Source: Metabacillus litoralis
Lineage (GTDB): Bacteria > Bacillota > Bacilli > Bacillales > Bacillaceae
Length of the DNA stretch: 64,000 nt
Assembly: GCF_007994985.1 (NCBI RefSeq)
Contig: NZ_VOQF01000004.1
Span: 1-64,000, forward strand
Reading direction: 5' to 3'
Position numbers and translations under genes: made by a program. The notes under the pieces are model-generated. The model did no database searches. It was not told where the DNA came from and saw only the letters and a program-made list of their open reading frames with translations. Of the stretch, positions 18,219 through 27,745 are shown piece by piece. The stretch's first letter is position 1, and every line of letters begins with the position of its first letter.

Positions 18219-19196
18219 CTATAACTTTGTGCCTTTATGGAACCGAAACCAGCCCATTCTGAAAAAGAACCATATCATTCCAAGAGCTATTAATACCATT
18301 AATCCGAGAACGATAAAATAGCTATACTTCCCTGCTAATTCAGGCATATATTGAAAATTCATACCATATAGCCCTGCAATAAAGGTTAAAGGAAGAAATA
18401 TAGATGACATAACAGTTAAAGTCATCATCACTCTATTCATCCGATCTGAGCTAATCGAAAGATAACTATCTCTAATGTCAGTTGATAATTCTCGATTTGC
18501 ATCAATCATCTCAACTAATTTTAATAAATGATCATAAATATCTTGAAAATAAATATGCTTCTCTTTTATTGTATTAAGTCTTGAAGATGAAATAATTCTG
18601 TATAATAAATCTCTCATTGGCACAATAGTTCTTCTCAGTTTATTTAGCTCTGAGCGTATTTCAAATACTTGTTCCATTAGTTCACTAATCGTTTGATCAC
18701 TTGTATTATCTTCAACTTGGTTAACTAAATCTTCTAATTTATAAACGGGTGGAAAATATTCATCAACTATTTTATCAATAACTTGATACATAATTTGCAT
18801 CGGGTTATCTTGAAGTGTTTTCTCTTTACCAACTTGTTGTAAAATATTTTTCAGATCTCTAACAGGCTTTTTATGGAATGTGACAATAAACTTGCTTGAA
18901 ACAAATATATCTACTTCATCAGCATCAAGTGTATCCTGATTTATTGAATGAATGACAACAAAAAAATAATTATCGTAAAAATCGAGCTTTGGTCGTTGAA
19001 CAAACTCTAAGCAATCTTCAATAGCTAAAGGATGAAAATGAAAAAAACTTGTTAATAGCTGAATTTCATTTTCATTAGGCTCCTGAAAATCAACCCAATA
19101 CCATTTTATGTTTTCCCCTTTTAACTTCTCAATGGAAATATCATAGATTATTTCCCCTTTAGTTGTGATGGCAACTGTTTGGATCAAAATACTCAC
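18219..19196 (-). CDS. corA: CorA-family magnesium/divalent cation channel
   Basis: A 325-residue CorA protein. A long cytoplasmic alpha/beta and helical funnel domain comes first (residues 1-260), then the two C-terminal membrane helices. The selectivity motif YGMNFQ follows TM1, and the outer loop has the usual MPEL. The protein forms a pentameric channel for magnesium, and relatives also pass cobalt or zinc. The start is taken as GTG with an AGAGAGAG stretch upstream; a TTG at 19187 is an alternative. The gene lies next to patA, divergent from it. Confidence 0.93.
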   Translation of the reverse strand: MSILIQTVAITTKGEIIYDISIEKLKGENIKWYWVDFQEPNENEIQLLTSFFHFHPLAIEDCLEFVQRPKLDFYDNYFFVVIHSINQDTLDADEVDIFVSSKFIVTFHKKPVRDLKNILQQVGKEKTLQDNPMQIMYQVIDKIVDEYFPPVYKLEDLVNQVEDNTSDQTISELMEQVFEIRSELNKLRRTIVPMRDLLYRIISSSRLNTIKEKHIYFQDIYDHLLKLVEMIDANRELSTDIRDSYLSISSDRMNRVMMTLTVMSSIFLPLTFIAGLYGMNFQYMPELAGKYSYFIVLGLMVLIALGMIWFFFRMGWFRFHKGTKL

Positions 19197-19431
19197 TACT
19201 CTCTCTTAAACAATCTCTTATTAATATACCCGTGGTATATAATACTTAAACTTTTGCTAGTATTTCTGATATTATTAACAAATTAATTTTTAAAAAAGAT
19301 GCGTGTTACTTTAATTATCAGAAAAAAGATGACATGTCTTAGGAAAATGGTAAAATAACACCTATACATTCAATATCACAAAAATATATTTATTGATATA
19401 ACTTTATATATATTAGGAGGTAAAATTTGAG

Positions 19432-20586
19432 ATGGAACACTTAGTAAATTCAAAGGTGAAAAACATAGAGTTATCAGGTATAAGAAAATTCTTTAATATG
19501 GTAGCAGAGTATGATGATGTTATTTCGTTAACGATTGGTCAACCTGACTTTACTACCCCTGAACATATAAAAGAAGCAGGCATACAAGCGATCAGGGACA
19601 ATTTCACTACGTATACGCAAAATGCTGGATATATTGAACTTCGAGAAGCTGCGAGTCATTATGTAAAGGAAAAATATCAGCTTAACTATTCACCAGATCA
19701 TGAAGTTATTGTTACAGTCGGAGCTAGTCAGGCAATTGATTGTACGTTTAGAACCTTATTGGAAGAAGGCAGTGAGGTCATACTACCAAGTCCTGTTTAT
19801 CCGGGATATGAACCTTTAATTAAACTAGCTGGAGGCATTCCTGTTTATGTTGATACAACGAAAAGTGATTTCAAACTAACAGCAGATATTATAAAGCCAC
19901 ACCTTACCGAACACACGAGATGTATTGTTCTTCCATACCCATCGAATCCGACCGGTGTAACATTGGAAGAAGCTGAATTAAAGGAAATCGCAGACCTTGT
20001 GAGAGAAAGAGATATATTTATTTTATCAGATGAAATTTATAGTGAACTAGTTTACGGGAAAGCTCATCATTCTATTGCAAAGGTTCTCCGTGAACAGACA
20101 GTTGTGATAAATGGTCTTTCTAAATCTCATAGTATGACAGGATGGCGCATCGGGCTTTTATTTGCACCTGAGGCAGTAGCAAAGCATATTCTTAAAGTTC
20201 ATCAATATAATGTTTCATGCGCCACATCTATTGCTCAAAAAGCTGCACTTGAAGCACTTACAGTAGGTATAGATGATGCCAGTGATATGAAAAAAGCTTA
20301 TCGTGAAAGATTAGATTATGTTTATAATAGATTAGTTAATATGGGATTTGAAGTAGTAAAGCCTGATGGAGCCTTTTACTTATTTCCTAGTATTAATAAA
20401 TTCAATAAATCCTCTTTTGATTTTGCCCTTTCACTTGTTAAAGAAGCAGGAGTAGCATTAGTTCCCGGCAGTGCCTTTTCACCATATGGAGAAGGCTACG
20501 TCCGACTATCCTACGCTTATTCAATGGACCAACTAGTTAAAGCAATGGATCGCATTGAGAATTATTTAAAAAAGAATGACAATTAA
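19432..20586 (+). CDS. patA: Aminotransferase PatA (N-acetyl-LL-diaminopimelate aminotransferase)
   Basis: A 384-residue fold type I PLP enzyme that matches B. subtilis PatA along its length. B. subtilis PatA is assigned to the acetylated branch of diaminopimelate and lysine synthesis. Visible features are the substrate loop TIGQPDFTTPEH, PYPSNPTG, SDEIYSELVY, and the PLP lysine (Lys231) in NGLSKSHSMTGWRIG. TAGGAGGTAAAA gives a strong start. The gene is convergent with kinA, with a shared terminator between them, the same arrangement I recall from B. subtilis. Confidence 0.94.
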   Translation: MEHLVNSKVKNIELSGIRKFFNMVAEYDDVISLTIGQPDFTTPEHIKEAGIQAIRDNFTTYTQNAGYIELREAASHYVKEKYQLNYSPDHEVIVTVGASQAIDCTFRTLLEEGSEVILPSPVYPGYEPLIKLAGGIPVYVDTTKSDFKLTADIIKPHLTEHTRCIVLPYPSNPTGVTLEEAELKEIADLVRERDIFILSDEIYSELVYGKAHHSIAKVLREQTVVINGLSKSHSMTGWRIGLLFAPEAVAKHILKVHQYNVSCATSIAQKAALEALTVGIDDASDMKKAYRERLDYVYNRLVNMGFEVVKPDGAFYLFPSINKFNKSSFDFALSLVKEAGVALVPGSAFSPYGEGYVRLSYAYSMDQLVKAMDRIENYLKKNDN

Positions 20587-20603
20587 ACAAAGCTTACTAA
20601 AGA

Positions 20604-20633
20604 AAACAACGGCCGTTTAGCCGTTGTTTTTGT
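20604..20633. terminator. Terminator between patA and kinA
   Basis: AACAACGGC pairs with GCCGTTGTT across a 6-base loop, with A and T runs on the two sides, so it should work in both directions. Confidence 0.85.
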
Positions 20634-20642
20634 TTATTTCAG

Positions 20643-22451
20643 TCAAGCTATGTCACATGGTAATTCAACAATAAAGGTCGTTCCCATCCCAATTTCACTA
20701 TCCACTAAAATATTGCCTTTATGATCCTCTATAATTTTATATGTAATCATTAAACCTAATCCATTTCCATTTTCCTTTGTTGTTAAAAATGGCTCTCCTA
20801 TTCGTTCTATTAAGTCTGATGAAATTCCTTCTCCTTCATCTTTAACAGATACAACCACTTTATCTCTTTCTCTTTTTGTAGAAACAGAAACCTTACCACC
20901 ACTAGTCATAGCATCAATTGCATTCTTAAATAAATTTATAAATACCTGTTTTAACTGATTTTCATCACAGTATACTGATAAAGTAGATTCGGTATGTTGT
21001 TCCTCTATAAATACGCTATTCATATTTGCCTGCGTTTCTAGAAGCATCGCTACCTCTTGAAGCAGTGTCACTAGGTTTGTCTTTTTAAATTGAGTTTCTT
21101 GTGGCTTAGCAAGCATTAGTAACTCACTTAAAATTAATTCAATTCTATTTAGTTCCGAAAAGACGATCTGATAATATTGACTATGTTGTTCCATATCTGG
21201 CTTCATTATCTGTAAAAATCCTTTTATCGCTGTTAGAGGGTTTCTTATTTCATGAGCTATACCTGCTGCAAGCTGCCCAGCAATAGATAGCTTTTCTGAG
21301 CGTAACATTAACTCTTCTGTTTTTTTTCGATCAGAAATATCTCTTAAAATCACCTGAACTGCTTGTTCCCCAAAATATGTAGTTGGAATACAAACCATTT
21401 CAGTAAAAATTGTTTTCTTGCTATCTACTAACCAAGATTGGTTTGAAATATGTACTTCCATTGTTCGATCAAGTATAGATTTAAGAGCAGTCTCCATTGT
21501 TAGATGGTCGTCAGGATGTAGATCTCTATAAATATTTCTACCTAACATTTCCTGATAATCACCGGCTTGGAACAACTTAATTCCTGCTTCATTTACAAAA
21601 ACCCATTTGTTTTGATGGATCACAGCAATCATATCAATCGAGTTATCGATCAACCGTTGATACCGCTCCCTACTTTTTTGAAGGATCTTTTGAAAGTTTC
21701 TTTTAGATGAAATATCTGTTAATATAATTAACTCAGCATTTTTGCCCTCATGTTCAGTGAGACAAGCAAGTACTTCGACATTAACAGTTGATCCATCCGT
21801 TCTATTCCACAATTGTTCAATAATACCAACTTGTTCGCCATTATGTAATCGTTGAATCCGATTTTTAACAATATCATGGAAACTGTGCTCGATAAAGTCA
21901 TATATATAGTTTCCAATAAATTGTTCCTTTGAATCTGAACCCAATAACTCTTGGAAAGCTCTATTTACATAACAGACCTTCCCTTGTGTGGCTAATATTA
22001 GTGGACTTGGTAAATCCTCCATCAATAAATTACCATTAATATCATCCAATCCACTTATTAGATCTTGTTTCTTGGCAGCTTTCTTATTAGAAGAAACACT
22101 ACTTGTGTTTAGTGCCTTCATTTTAAGGATAACTTCTTTTCCTTCATTCTTGATGGAACTTCTTATAAAGTCAACACATGCTTCAAACCAAATATACGTA
22201 CCATTTTTACAAAGGAAACGAAATGAACAAGGATATAGATGATGCTCATTATGAAAGTAGCTTTCTATTAGGAATAAATCTTCAATATGGATAAATTCTT
22301 TCATATATTTATTAACTACTTCATCATTTTTAAAACCAATTAATTCATATGAATTTGAAGAAATGTATTGGAAGCGCCCACTTGAAGATACAATAGCGTA
22401 TATCTCAATATTCTGATTGGTTGTTTCTCTATATGCAGATTGTTGATCCAT
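20643..22451 (-). CDS. kinA: Sporulation sensor kinase KinA
   Basis: A 602-residue soluble kinase, against 606 in B. subtilis. It starts the phosphorelay that phosphorylates Spo0F and finally Spo0A. Three PAS domains occupy residues 15-110, 145-250 and 265-375. HisKA follows with the phosphoaccepting His400 in GQLAAGIAHEIRNPLTAIKG, then the HATPase with LFKNAIDAM, DEGEGI and GNGLGL. No membrane segment is present, as in KinA. GGGGAGGAAG lies before the ATG. Downstream of patA and, in B. subtilis, directly next to pbpH; here the acyl-CoA island separates them. Confidence 0.95.
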   Translation of the reverse strand: MDQQSAYRETTNQNIEIYAIVSSSGRFQYISSNSYELIGFKNDEVVNKYMKEFIHIEDLFLIESYFHNEHHLYPCSFRFLCKNGTYIWFEACVDFIRSSIKNEGKEVILKMKALNTSSVSSNKKAAKKQDLISGLDDINGNLLMEDLPSPLILATQGKVCYVNRAFQELLGSDSKEQFIGNYIYDFIEHSFHDIVKNRIQRLHNGEQVGIIEQLWNRTDGSTVNVEVLACLTEHEGKNAELIILTDISSKRNFQKILQKSRERYQRLIDNSIDMIAVIHQNKWVFVNEAGIKLFQAGDYQEMLGRNIYRDLHPDDHLTMETALKSILDRTMEVHISNQSWLVDSKKTIFTEMVCIPTTYFGEQAVQVILRDISDRKKTEELMLRSEKLSIAGQLAAGIAHEIRNPLTAIKGFLQIMKPDMEQHSQYYQIVFSELNRIELILSELLMLAKPQETQFKKTNLVTLLQEVAMLLETQANMNSVFIEEQHTESTLSVYCDENQLKQVFINLFKNAIDAMTSGGKVSVSTKRERDKVVVSVKDEGEGISSDLIERIGEPFLTTKENGNGLGLMITYKIIEDHKGNILVDSEIGMGTTFIVELPCDIA

Positions 22452-22603
22452 GGCTTCCTCCCCTTAAAGCTTTACCATAAATTTTCTCTGATTTTGGATA
22501 AGTAATATATAACGAACGATAATAAAATAAACGCTATAAAATATTACGATATGTATGTATTTATATATTATTCTATCATTTTCATCAAAATCCTTTTTTT
22601 ATC

Positions 22604-22769
22604 AAGACTCTTTTCTGAAAAGATGTTGCTATGTAACCAAAATATACAGTAGTAACAGTGTATTTTTGCATATAAAGCTACCATTTTATGAAGAAAAGAT
22701 GCCACTAGACTTGCTACTGTGCTGATTTCACGACTATATAAAAGCAACAAAGTTTGCGAAAACAGCCTT
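22604..22769. repeat. MITE-like element family A, copy 1
   Basis: About 166 bp. The right end AGCAACAAAGTTTGCGAAAA followed by CAGCCTT is an imperfect inverted copy of the left end AAGACTCTTTTCTG..TGTTGCT. It shares the internal segment GAAGAAAAG.TGCCACTAGACTT with the second copy at 55250-55416. It is noncoding and lies upstream of kinA. Confidence 0.75.
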
Positions 22770-22823
22770 TATTAAAATTTCCATCTATTATCCAACTTTT
22801 CCTGCAATCAATGAAAAGAAAAC

Positions 22824-23166
22824 GAGGCTGGGACATAATTATTTAAGTTTATGAAAAACCCGAATTATTAGGTGATATATCAATTAATCATTCGCCTAAT
22901 AGTTCGGTTTTTTATTTGCTGTCATCAATAGATTTTTTGATTTTGCATACTAATTCTAAGAACTAGTGGAATGGAGCGGAAGACTCTCGGGCACCTACTT
23001 AGAATTGAGGAAAGGCTGAGACCCCGCAGGTATGCCGAGGAGGCTCAGCTTCCTCCCCGGAGAATGGAGTGTCTGCAGCGCAATGGAACGAACTTGTTTC
23101 TTTCAGCTTAATGAATTTAGATTTATTCGTCTTTTTGTATGACTTCTTTACTTATGTCCTAGCCTC
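22824..23166 (+). repeat. Repeat element family B, copy 1 (about 343 bp)
   Basis: It begins GAGGCTGGGACATAA and ends with the inverted form TTATGTCCTAGCCTC (one mismatch). Inside are a terminator-like hairpin (22854-22913), a core around GTGGAATGGAGCGGAAGAC and GAGACCCCGCAGG..CGAGGAGGCTCAGC, and GTCTGCAGCGCAATGGAACG near the end. A second copy in the same orientation is at 33235-33583. It has no transposase. The pair brackets the acyl-CoA gene island. Confidence 0.85.
22854..22913. terminator. Terminator hairpin inside family B copy 1
   Basis: AAACCCGAATTATTAGG pairs with CCTAATAGTTCGGTTTTTT, with T runs on both strands. On the minus strand it lies downstream of the quinone oxidoreductase gene and could end the island's transcript. 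Confidence 0.7.
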
Positions 23167-23210
23167 GCTGAACCAAAATAATAAGAATGTATTCATATCT
23201 TTAATATTAT

Positions 23211-24194
23211 TTAAGGAATTAGAACTAACTTTCCCTTTGTTTGCCTTGCTTGAAGTAAACGGTGTACTTCTGCTGCATTTGTTAATGGAAATACTCCTCC
23301 AAGCGTTAATTTTAGTTTATCTTCCCCAACAAAAGTAAGTAACTCCATTAAGCTACTCCGATATAACTCTTCCCTTTTCATAATACCTGGCAAAAAGAAG
23401 CCAATTACTGATTTATTTTCTGCCATTAATGTTGATGGGTAAAGTCGTGCTTGCTCACCACTTGCAACACCATATATAACTAACCGACCAAATGGTGCTA
23501 AACAATCTAGTGTTTTACGGAATATATCTCCTCCTGCCATTTCAAGAGCAACATCGACTCCAACGCCACCTGTGGATTCATGAACATGCTTCTCCCAGCC
23601 CTCTTCTGTATAGTTAATACAAACATCGGCTCCCAATTCCTTTGCTAAAGATAATTTTTCTTCATTACTTGCTGTTGCAATTACCTTCCCAGCTCCAAAT
23701 AGCTTTGCAAGCTGAATAGCGATCGTACCCACACCACCAGCCGCTGCATGAACTAAAACTGTCTCACCTTTTTCCAACCTTCCCATTGTTTTTAAGATAT
23801 GATAAGCACTTAATCCTTGTAAAGGTAGAGCGACTGCAGAATTCATATCAACACTTTCAGGAATGGGAATAAGTGAACTTGAGTTTGCTACAGTATATTC
23901 TGCATACCCTGTGGCTCTTTTTGAACTCAACAACGTTACAACTCGATCTCCAACACATACATGTTTTACATTACTTCCGATCTCTATAACCGTACCGGCA
24001 ACTTCTGAACCTGGGACATATGGTAATGGTGTATTAACTACATATTGCCCTTCTCGTCTTGCGGTGTCAGCATAATTAACTCCGATTGCTTCAATTTTAA
24101 TAAGCACTTCAAAATCTCTCGGTTTCGGCTTCTCTAATTCAATATAATTAAGTACCTCTGGTCCACCATACTGTGTAAATTGAATCGCCTTCAT
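23211..24194 (-). CDS. Zinc-independent quinone oxidoreductase (MDR superfamily)
   Basis: A 327-residue NADPH:quinone reductase-like protein. MKAIQFTQYGGPEVLNYIEL, NYADTARREGQY, GSEVAGTVIEIG and the Rossmann loop VHAAAGGVGTIAIQLAK (around residue 150) define the medium-chain dehydrogenase fold. The cysteine and histidine zinc ligands of true alcohol dehydrogenases are missing, as in QOR. GGAGGAAG before the ATG at 24194 beats the upstream start. It is the last gene of the minus-strand island unit and may reduce an enone or enoyl intermediate, or an electron acceptor; this is inference. Confidence 0.88.
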   Translation of the reverse strand: MKAIQFTQYGGPEVLNYIELEKPKPRDFEVLIKIEAIGVNYADTARREGQYVVNTPLPYVPGSEVAGTVIEIGSNVKHVCVGDRVVTLLSSKRATGYAEYTVANSSSLIPIPESVDMNSAVALPLQGLSAYHILKTMGRLEKGETVLVHAAAGGVGTIAIQLAKLFGAGKVIATASNEEKLSLAKELGADVCINYTEEGWEKHVHESTGGVGVDVALEMAGGDIFRKTLDCLAPFGRLVIYGVASGEQARLYPSTLMAENKSVIGFFLPGIMKREELYRSSLMELLTFVGEDKLKLTLGGVFPLTNAAEVHRLLQARQTKGKLVLIP

Positions 24195-24289
24195 TTTCTT
24201 CCTCCATTCTTTTACCTTATGCAACTTTATTACAAAGACATCGAATAATAGTTTAATTTCGAGTTAAACACAGCTCTATAATTAATGAG

Positions 24290-26050
24290 TTAAGTTGATG
24301 TATATTGCTCAGCTTCTATCTGAGCGTCTGCTATTTTCCGTTTCTCAAATGAAGTGATAACAACATCAAGTGTTTGTAAGTGATTGGTTACAAGATTAAC
24401 TAATTGCATTCTTTTCTTTTTATCAGTAATTGACTCATTTATAAGTTGTCTCGAGAGAAATTCGGTTTCATATGTGGCTTTCTCTACAATTACCCTCGCT
24501 AGAAGATAAGCTAATTGAATGTCATTTTTCATTGCTCTTGCAAGTGAAGATTCTGCTGCAAATAATTCAATTGCAATATTAGATAACTTGATCATTGCTT
24601 CTTGTTGTTCAAAAATCTTTTGCCCATACTCTTGATAAATAGTGCCTATACATACAAGAAATACATTTCGAATGGCCAATATTGCTGCTTTTTCACTTGA
24701 AAATACTTCTTCATTAATAGCATGACTGGTAGATAAATTTTCTACTGCTCTACCCATAATACTGTCTATGTCTATTACGCCTTTTAATACATTTTTATAT
24801 AAAAGTGTTGGTAATAGTAAGCGATTAATTTCATTCGTACCTTCAAAAATCCTATTAATTCTAGAATCTCGATAAACTTGTTCAATTTTGTATTCTTTTA
24901 TATAGCCTGCTCCTCCATGAAGCTGTAGAGCTTCATCACTTACCTTGTCTAAAGTTTCAGATCCATAAACTTTACAGATTGCACATTCTGTTGCGTATTC
25001 CATAAGACTTGAGGCAATTTTTGATGTGTCCTCAGAAAGATATAAGTCACTTAACTTATCTTCTAGTAATCCTGCTGTTCGGAATTGAATCGATTCTGAA
25101 GCATAAATTTTTGCTGCCATTAAAGCTAGCTTTTCTTTTGTTGCATTGAATCCAGATATAGGCTTACCAAATTGATAACGTTGATTTGTATACTTTAATG
25201 TAAGCTCTAATGCATATTTAGCTCCACCTACACAAGCTGACCCCAAATTAAATCTACCTAAATTCAGTACGTTTAAAGCAATCACGTGCCCTTTACCCAC
25301 TTCTCCTAATAAATTTTCCTTAGGAACAAGACAATCCTCAAAAATAACAGATCTCGTTGAAGAACCCTTTATCCCCATCTTATTCTCTTCTGGTCCTAAT
25401 ACTAAACCAGGAAAATTTTTTTCAACAATAAATGCTGTAAACTTTTCACCATTTATTTTTGCATAGACAATAAAAGTATCTGAGAAAGCAGCATTTGTAA
25501 TATAAAGTTTTGTACCATTTAACACATAATGAGTATTTTCATCGTTCAATTTTGCTGTTGTTTGTGCTGCAAGAGCATCTGATCCTGCATTTGGTTCAGT
25601 TAAACAATAAGCACCAATAAATTCACCATTTGCAAGTTTCGGTAAGTATTTACCCTTTTGTTGCTTTGTACCAAAGTACGTGATTGGTAATGTAGCTATA
25701 CAAGTATGATTAGAATGTGCCACACCGTATCCACCAGCTCTACCCACCTCTTCTCCGACAAGGCTTTTACTTATTTTATCAAGTCCGAGACCTCCATATT
25801 TCTCTGGAACACTATGAGCTAAAAGACCAAGATCACCAGCTTTTTTTAATAACTCTACAACTTTATTAAAATCCTGGTTTTCAATTTGATCTCTACATGG
25901 TTCAACTTCTTTTCTTATAAACTGCGCTGCTGTTTTCTGAATCAAGATATGCTCAATAGTTAAGTCTTCTGGAGTGAAAATATTTTGTGGTAGCTCATAA
26001 TCATATAGAAAACTACCACCTTTTACAGGCATTGTTCGACTCACCTTCAA
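24290..26050 (-). CDS. FadE-like acyl-CoA dehydrogenase with C-terminal extension
   Basis: A 586-residue flavoprotein of the VLCAD/FadE type, which introduces the alpha-beta double bond in acyl-CoA. It shows TEPNAGSDA (FAD and substrate loop), GIKGSSTRSVIFEDC, QLHGGAGYIKEY and the general-base Glu403 in IFEGTNEINR. About 170 residues follow the ACAD core, as in B. subtilis FadE and mammalian VLCAD. The TTG at 26050 lies 7 bases after GGAGG; an ATG at 26032 is an alternative. The gap from the phosphotransferase gene is only 17 bp, so they are cotranscribed. Confidence 0.92.
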   Translation of the reverse strand: MKVSRTMPVKGGSFLYDYELPQNIFTPEDLTIEHILIQKTAAQFIRKEVEPCRDQIENQDFNKVVELLKKAGDLGLLAHSVPEKYGGLGLDKISKSLVGEEVGRAGGYGVAHSNHTCIATLPITYFGTKQQKGKYLPKLANGEFIGAYCLTEPNAGSDALAAQTTAKLNDENTHYVLNGTKLYITNAAFSDTFIVYAKINGEKFTAFIVEKNFPGLVLGPEENKMGIKGSSTRSVIFEDCLVPKENLLGEVGKGHVIALNVLNLGRFNLGSACVGGAKYALELTLKYTNQRYQFGKPISGFNATKEKLALMAAKIYASESIQFRTAGLLEDKLSDLYLSEDTSKIASSLMEYATECAICKVYGSETLDKVSDEALQLHGGAGYIKEYKIEQVYRDSRINRIFEGTNEINRLLLPTLLYKNVLKGVIDIDSIMGRAVENLSTSHAINEEVFSSEKAAILAIRNVFLVCIGTIYQEYGQKIFEQQEAMIKLSNIAIELFAAESSLARAMKNDIQLAYLLARVIVEKATYETEFLSRQLINESITDKKKRMQLVNLVTNHLQTLDVVITSFEKRKIADAQIEAEQYTST

Positions 26051-26067
26051 ATTAAACCCTCCATTTA

Positions 26068-27138
26068 CTATCTAACTTTATTAGGCTCTTGGCTTACTGC
26101 AGTTGCATGTTGAATAAGTGTTTTCACGTACAAATGAAAGTATTTGAAGCGTGGATCTGTTGTCTGGCCTTTATGATAACGAAAGTAGATTTGTTGACAA
26201 ATAACAGCTAATTTAAAATAAGCAAAAGTAAGGTAATAGTGGATTTGACTAACATCTCGACCACTTTTCTTTGCATAGCTTTCAATAAACTGTTTTCTTG
26301 TAAAAAAACCCTCCCTTACTGTAATTGGTGGTTCACCTAACCCATTCTTTAACAAATCTGGATCATCAGCTTGACACCAATAACTTAAGGCTGCTCCCAC
26401 ATCTGCTAATGGATCACCAACTGTTGACATTTCCCAATCAAACAAGCCTGTTAGGCCATCTAAATCACTAGTATATAAAGTGTTATTAAATTTAAAATCA
26501 TAATGAATAATTGTTGATGCATTACTCTGAGGAATATTCTTTACTAACCAATTAGTGATATAATCTGCTTCTTTAATTTCTTCTGTTTTTGATCTTTCAT
26601 ATCGCTTAATCCATCCAAAAACTTGACGTTCCATAAACCCTTTAGGATTACTCAATTCTTCAAGAACAGTTCCTTTATAAGGCAGCTCATGAAGCTGAAC
26701 AAGGGTATTTACCATCTGCTCACTTAACTGCTTTCCAAGTTCCTTCGATTCCTTAATATTAGGTGGAAACTCTGTGTCTACTAGTACCCCATGTTTTCTT
26801 TCCATTATAAAAAAATGACTTCCTACAATAGATAGATCTTCACTTAAAATATAAGGCTTAGGAGCAATAGGAAACATTGGATGTAATGTTTTCAAGATTA
26901 AATATTCACGTTTCATATCATGTGCCTTTGGTGCAACAGGACCAAGAGGTGGTTTTCTTAGAACAGCTTCCCATTTCCCTATTTTTAATTCATAGGTTAA
27001 ATTAGAAGCACCTGTTCCAAATTGACGTATTGAAAGTGGGAGACTTGATGGAATTTCAGGAAGATTTTTTAACAAAAAGGTATGAACTCTCTCAATATCT
27101 AGTTCTTCACCAGAACGAACTGGAATGATATCAGTCAT
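26068..27138 (-). CDS. ACAD10/11-type kinase-like phosphotransferase (APH fold)
   Basis: A 356-residue aminoglycoside-phosphotransferase-like protein, closely similar to the N-terminal kinase half of mammalian ACAD11 and to bacterial partners of acyl-CoA dehydrogenases. RQFGTGASNLTYEL forms the nucleotide loop, VLRKPPLGP has the ATP lysine, IIHYDFKFNNTLY holds the catalytic Asp214, and LFDWEMSTVGDPLADVG the metal-binding Asp234. In ACAD10/11 and in Pseudomonas LvaA such kinases phosphorylate 4-hydroxyacyl-CoA so that the dehydrogenase partner can eliminate phosphate. It has its own AAGGAG site and is in a tight operon with dehydrogenase and thioesterase genes. Confidence 0.88.
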   Translation of the reverse strand: MTDIIPVRSGEELDIERVHTFLLKNLPEIPSSLPLSIRQFGTGASNLTYELKIGKWEAVLRKPPLGPVAPKAHDMKREYLILKTLHPMFPIAPKPYILSEDLSIVGSHFFIMERKHGVLVDTEFPPNIKESKELGKQLSEQMVNTLVQLHELPYKGTVLEELSNPKGFMERQVFGWIKRYERSKTEEIKEADYITNWLVKNIPQSNASTIIHYDFKFNNTLYTSDLDGLTGLFDWEMSTVGDPLADVGAALSYWCQADDPDLLKNGLGEPPITVREGFFTRKQFIESYAKKSGRDVSQIHYYLTFAYFKLAVICQQIYFRYHKGQTTDPRFKYFHLYVKTLIQHATAVSQEPNKVR

Positions 27139-27164
27139 TTATGGGACACTCCTTTTCTCATAGA

Positions 27165-27572
27165 CTATGTTAAAGCTCTATAGTGCTCTTCTAGAGCACT
27201 TTTTAATTCAGTAGACAAAGGCATACTTTTTTGAAGATCAAAATTAAAATACACAATAATTGCTTCTCCTCTTGCAATTAGTTCCTCCGTATCTTTATTG
27301 TGTATTGAGTGAGAAAGATGAAAGCTTTTTGTGCCAATTTTGCTAACTTCAGTTGTGATAATTAGTTTTTGATTAAAAAATGCCTGCCCTATAAAGTCAC
27401 ATTTTGTTGATGCTAAAATGAACTGCCACCCATTCGTATCCATTGAGTAACCAATTTCCTCAAAAAATAGTACCCTTGCTTCTTCCAGATAAATAAAATA
27501 GCTTGTGTTATTCACATGTCCAAGTGCATCTGTTTCACAAAATCGCACATTAACAGTTGTTTGATGCTCCAT
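27165..27572 (-). CDS. Acyl-CoA thioesterase, 4-hydroxybenzoyl-CoA thioesterase family
   Basis: A 135-residue hotdog-fold protein. VRFCETDALGHVNNTSYFIY carries the catalytic Asp of the 4HBT/YbgC class, followed by LEEARVLFFEEIGY. It hydrolyses an acyl-CoA to the free acid and CoA. AAAGGAGCT precedes the ATG. It lies 26 bp upstream of the phosphotransferase gene in the operon and may recycle CoA from stalled intermediates. Confidence 0.9.
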   Translation of the reverse strand: MEHQTTVNVRFCETDALGHVNNTSYFIYLEEARVLFFEEIGYSMDTNGWQFILASTKCDFIGQAFFNQKLIITTEVSKIGTKSFHLSHSIHNKDTEELIARGEAIIVYFNFDLQKSMPLSTELKSALEEHYRALT

Positions 27573-27745
27573 GATTTTCTAGCTCCTTTCTTTGCATAAG
27601 AATTTTCTAAACTTTGGAGTTCTTTAAATAAATTTAATCCAAACAGAAATGTATAGAATCTATCTGGATCCATTCTTATTAATAAATACATATTATTCTA
27701 TATAAATGTTTCTAGCTTAGAAGAAGGTAAATTTGCATACATCTT

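Noticed and set aside
23069-23338. 89-codon plus-strand frame running from repeat B into the quinone oxidoreductase gene
   Set aside because: It starts inside a noncoding repeat, has no ribosome binding site and is antisense to a well-supported enzyme.
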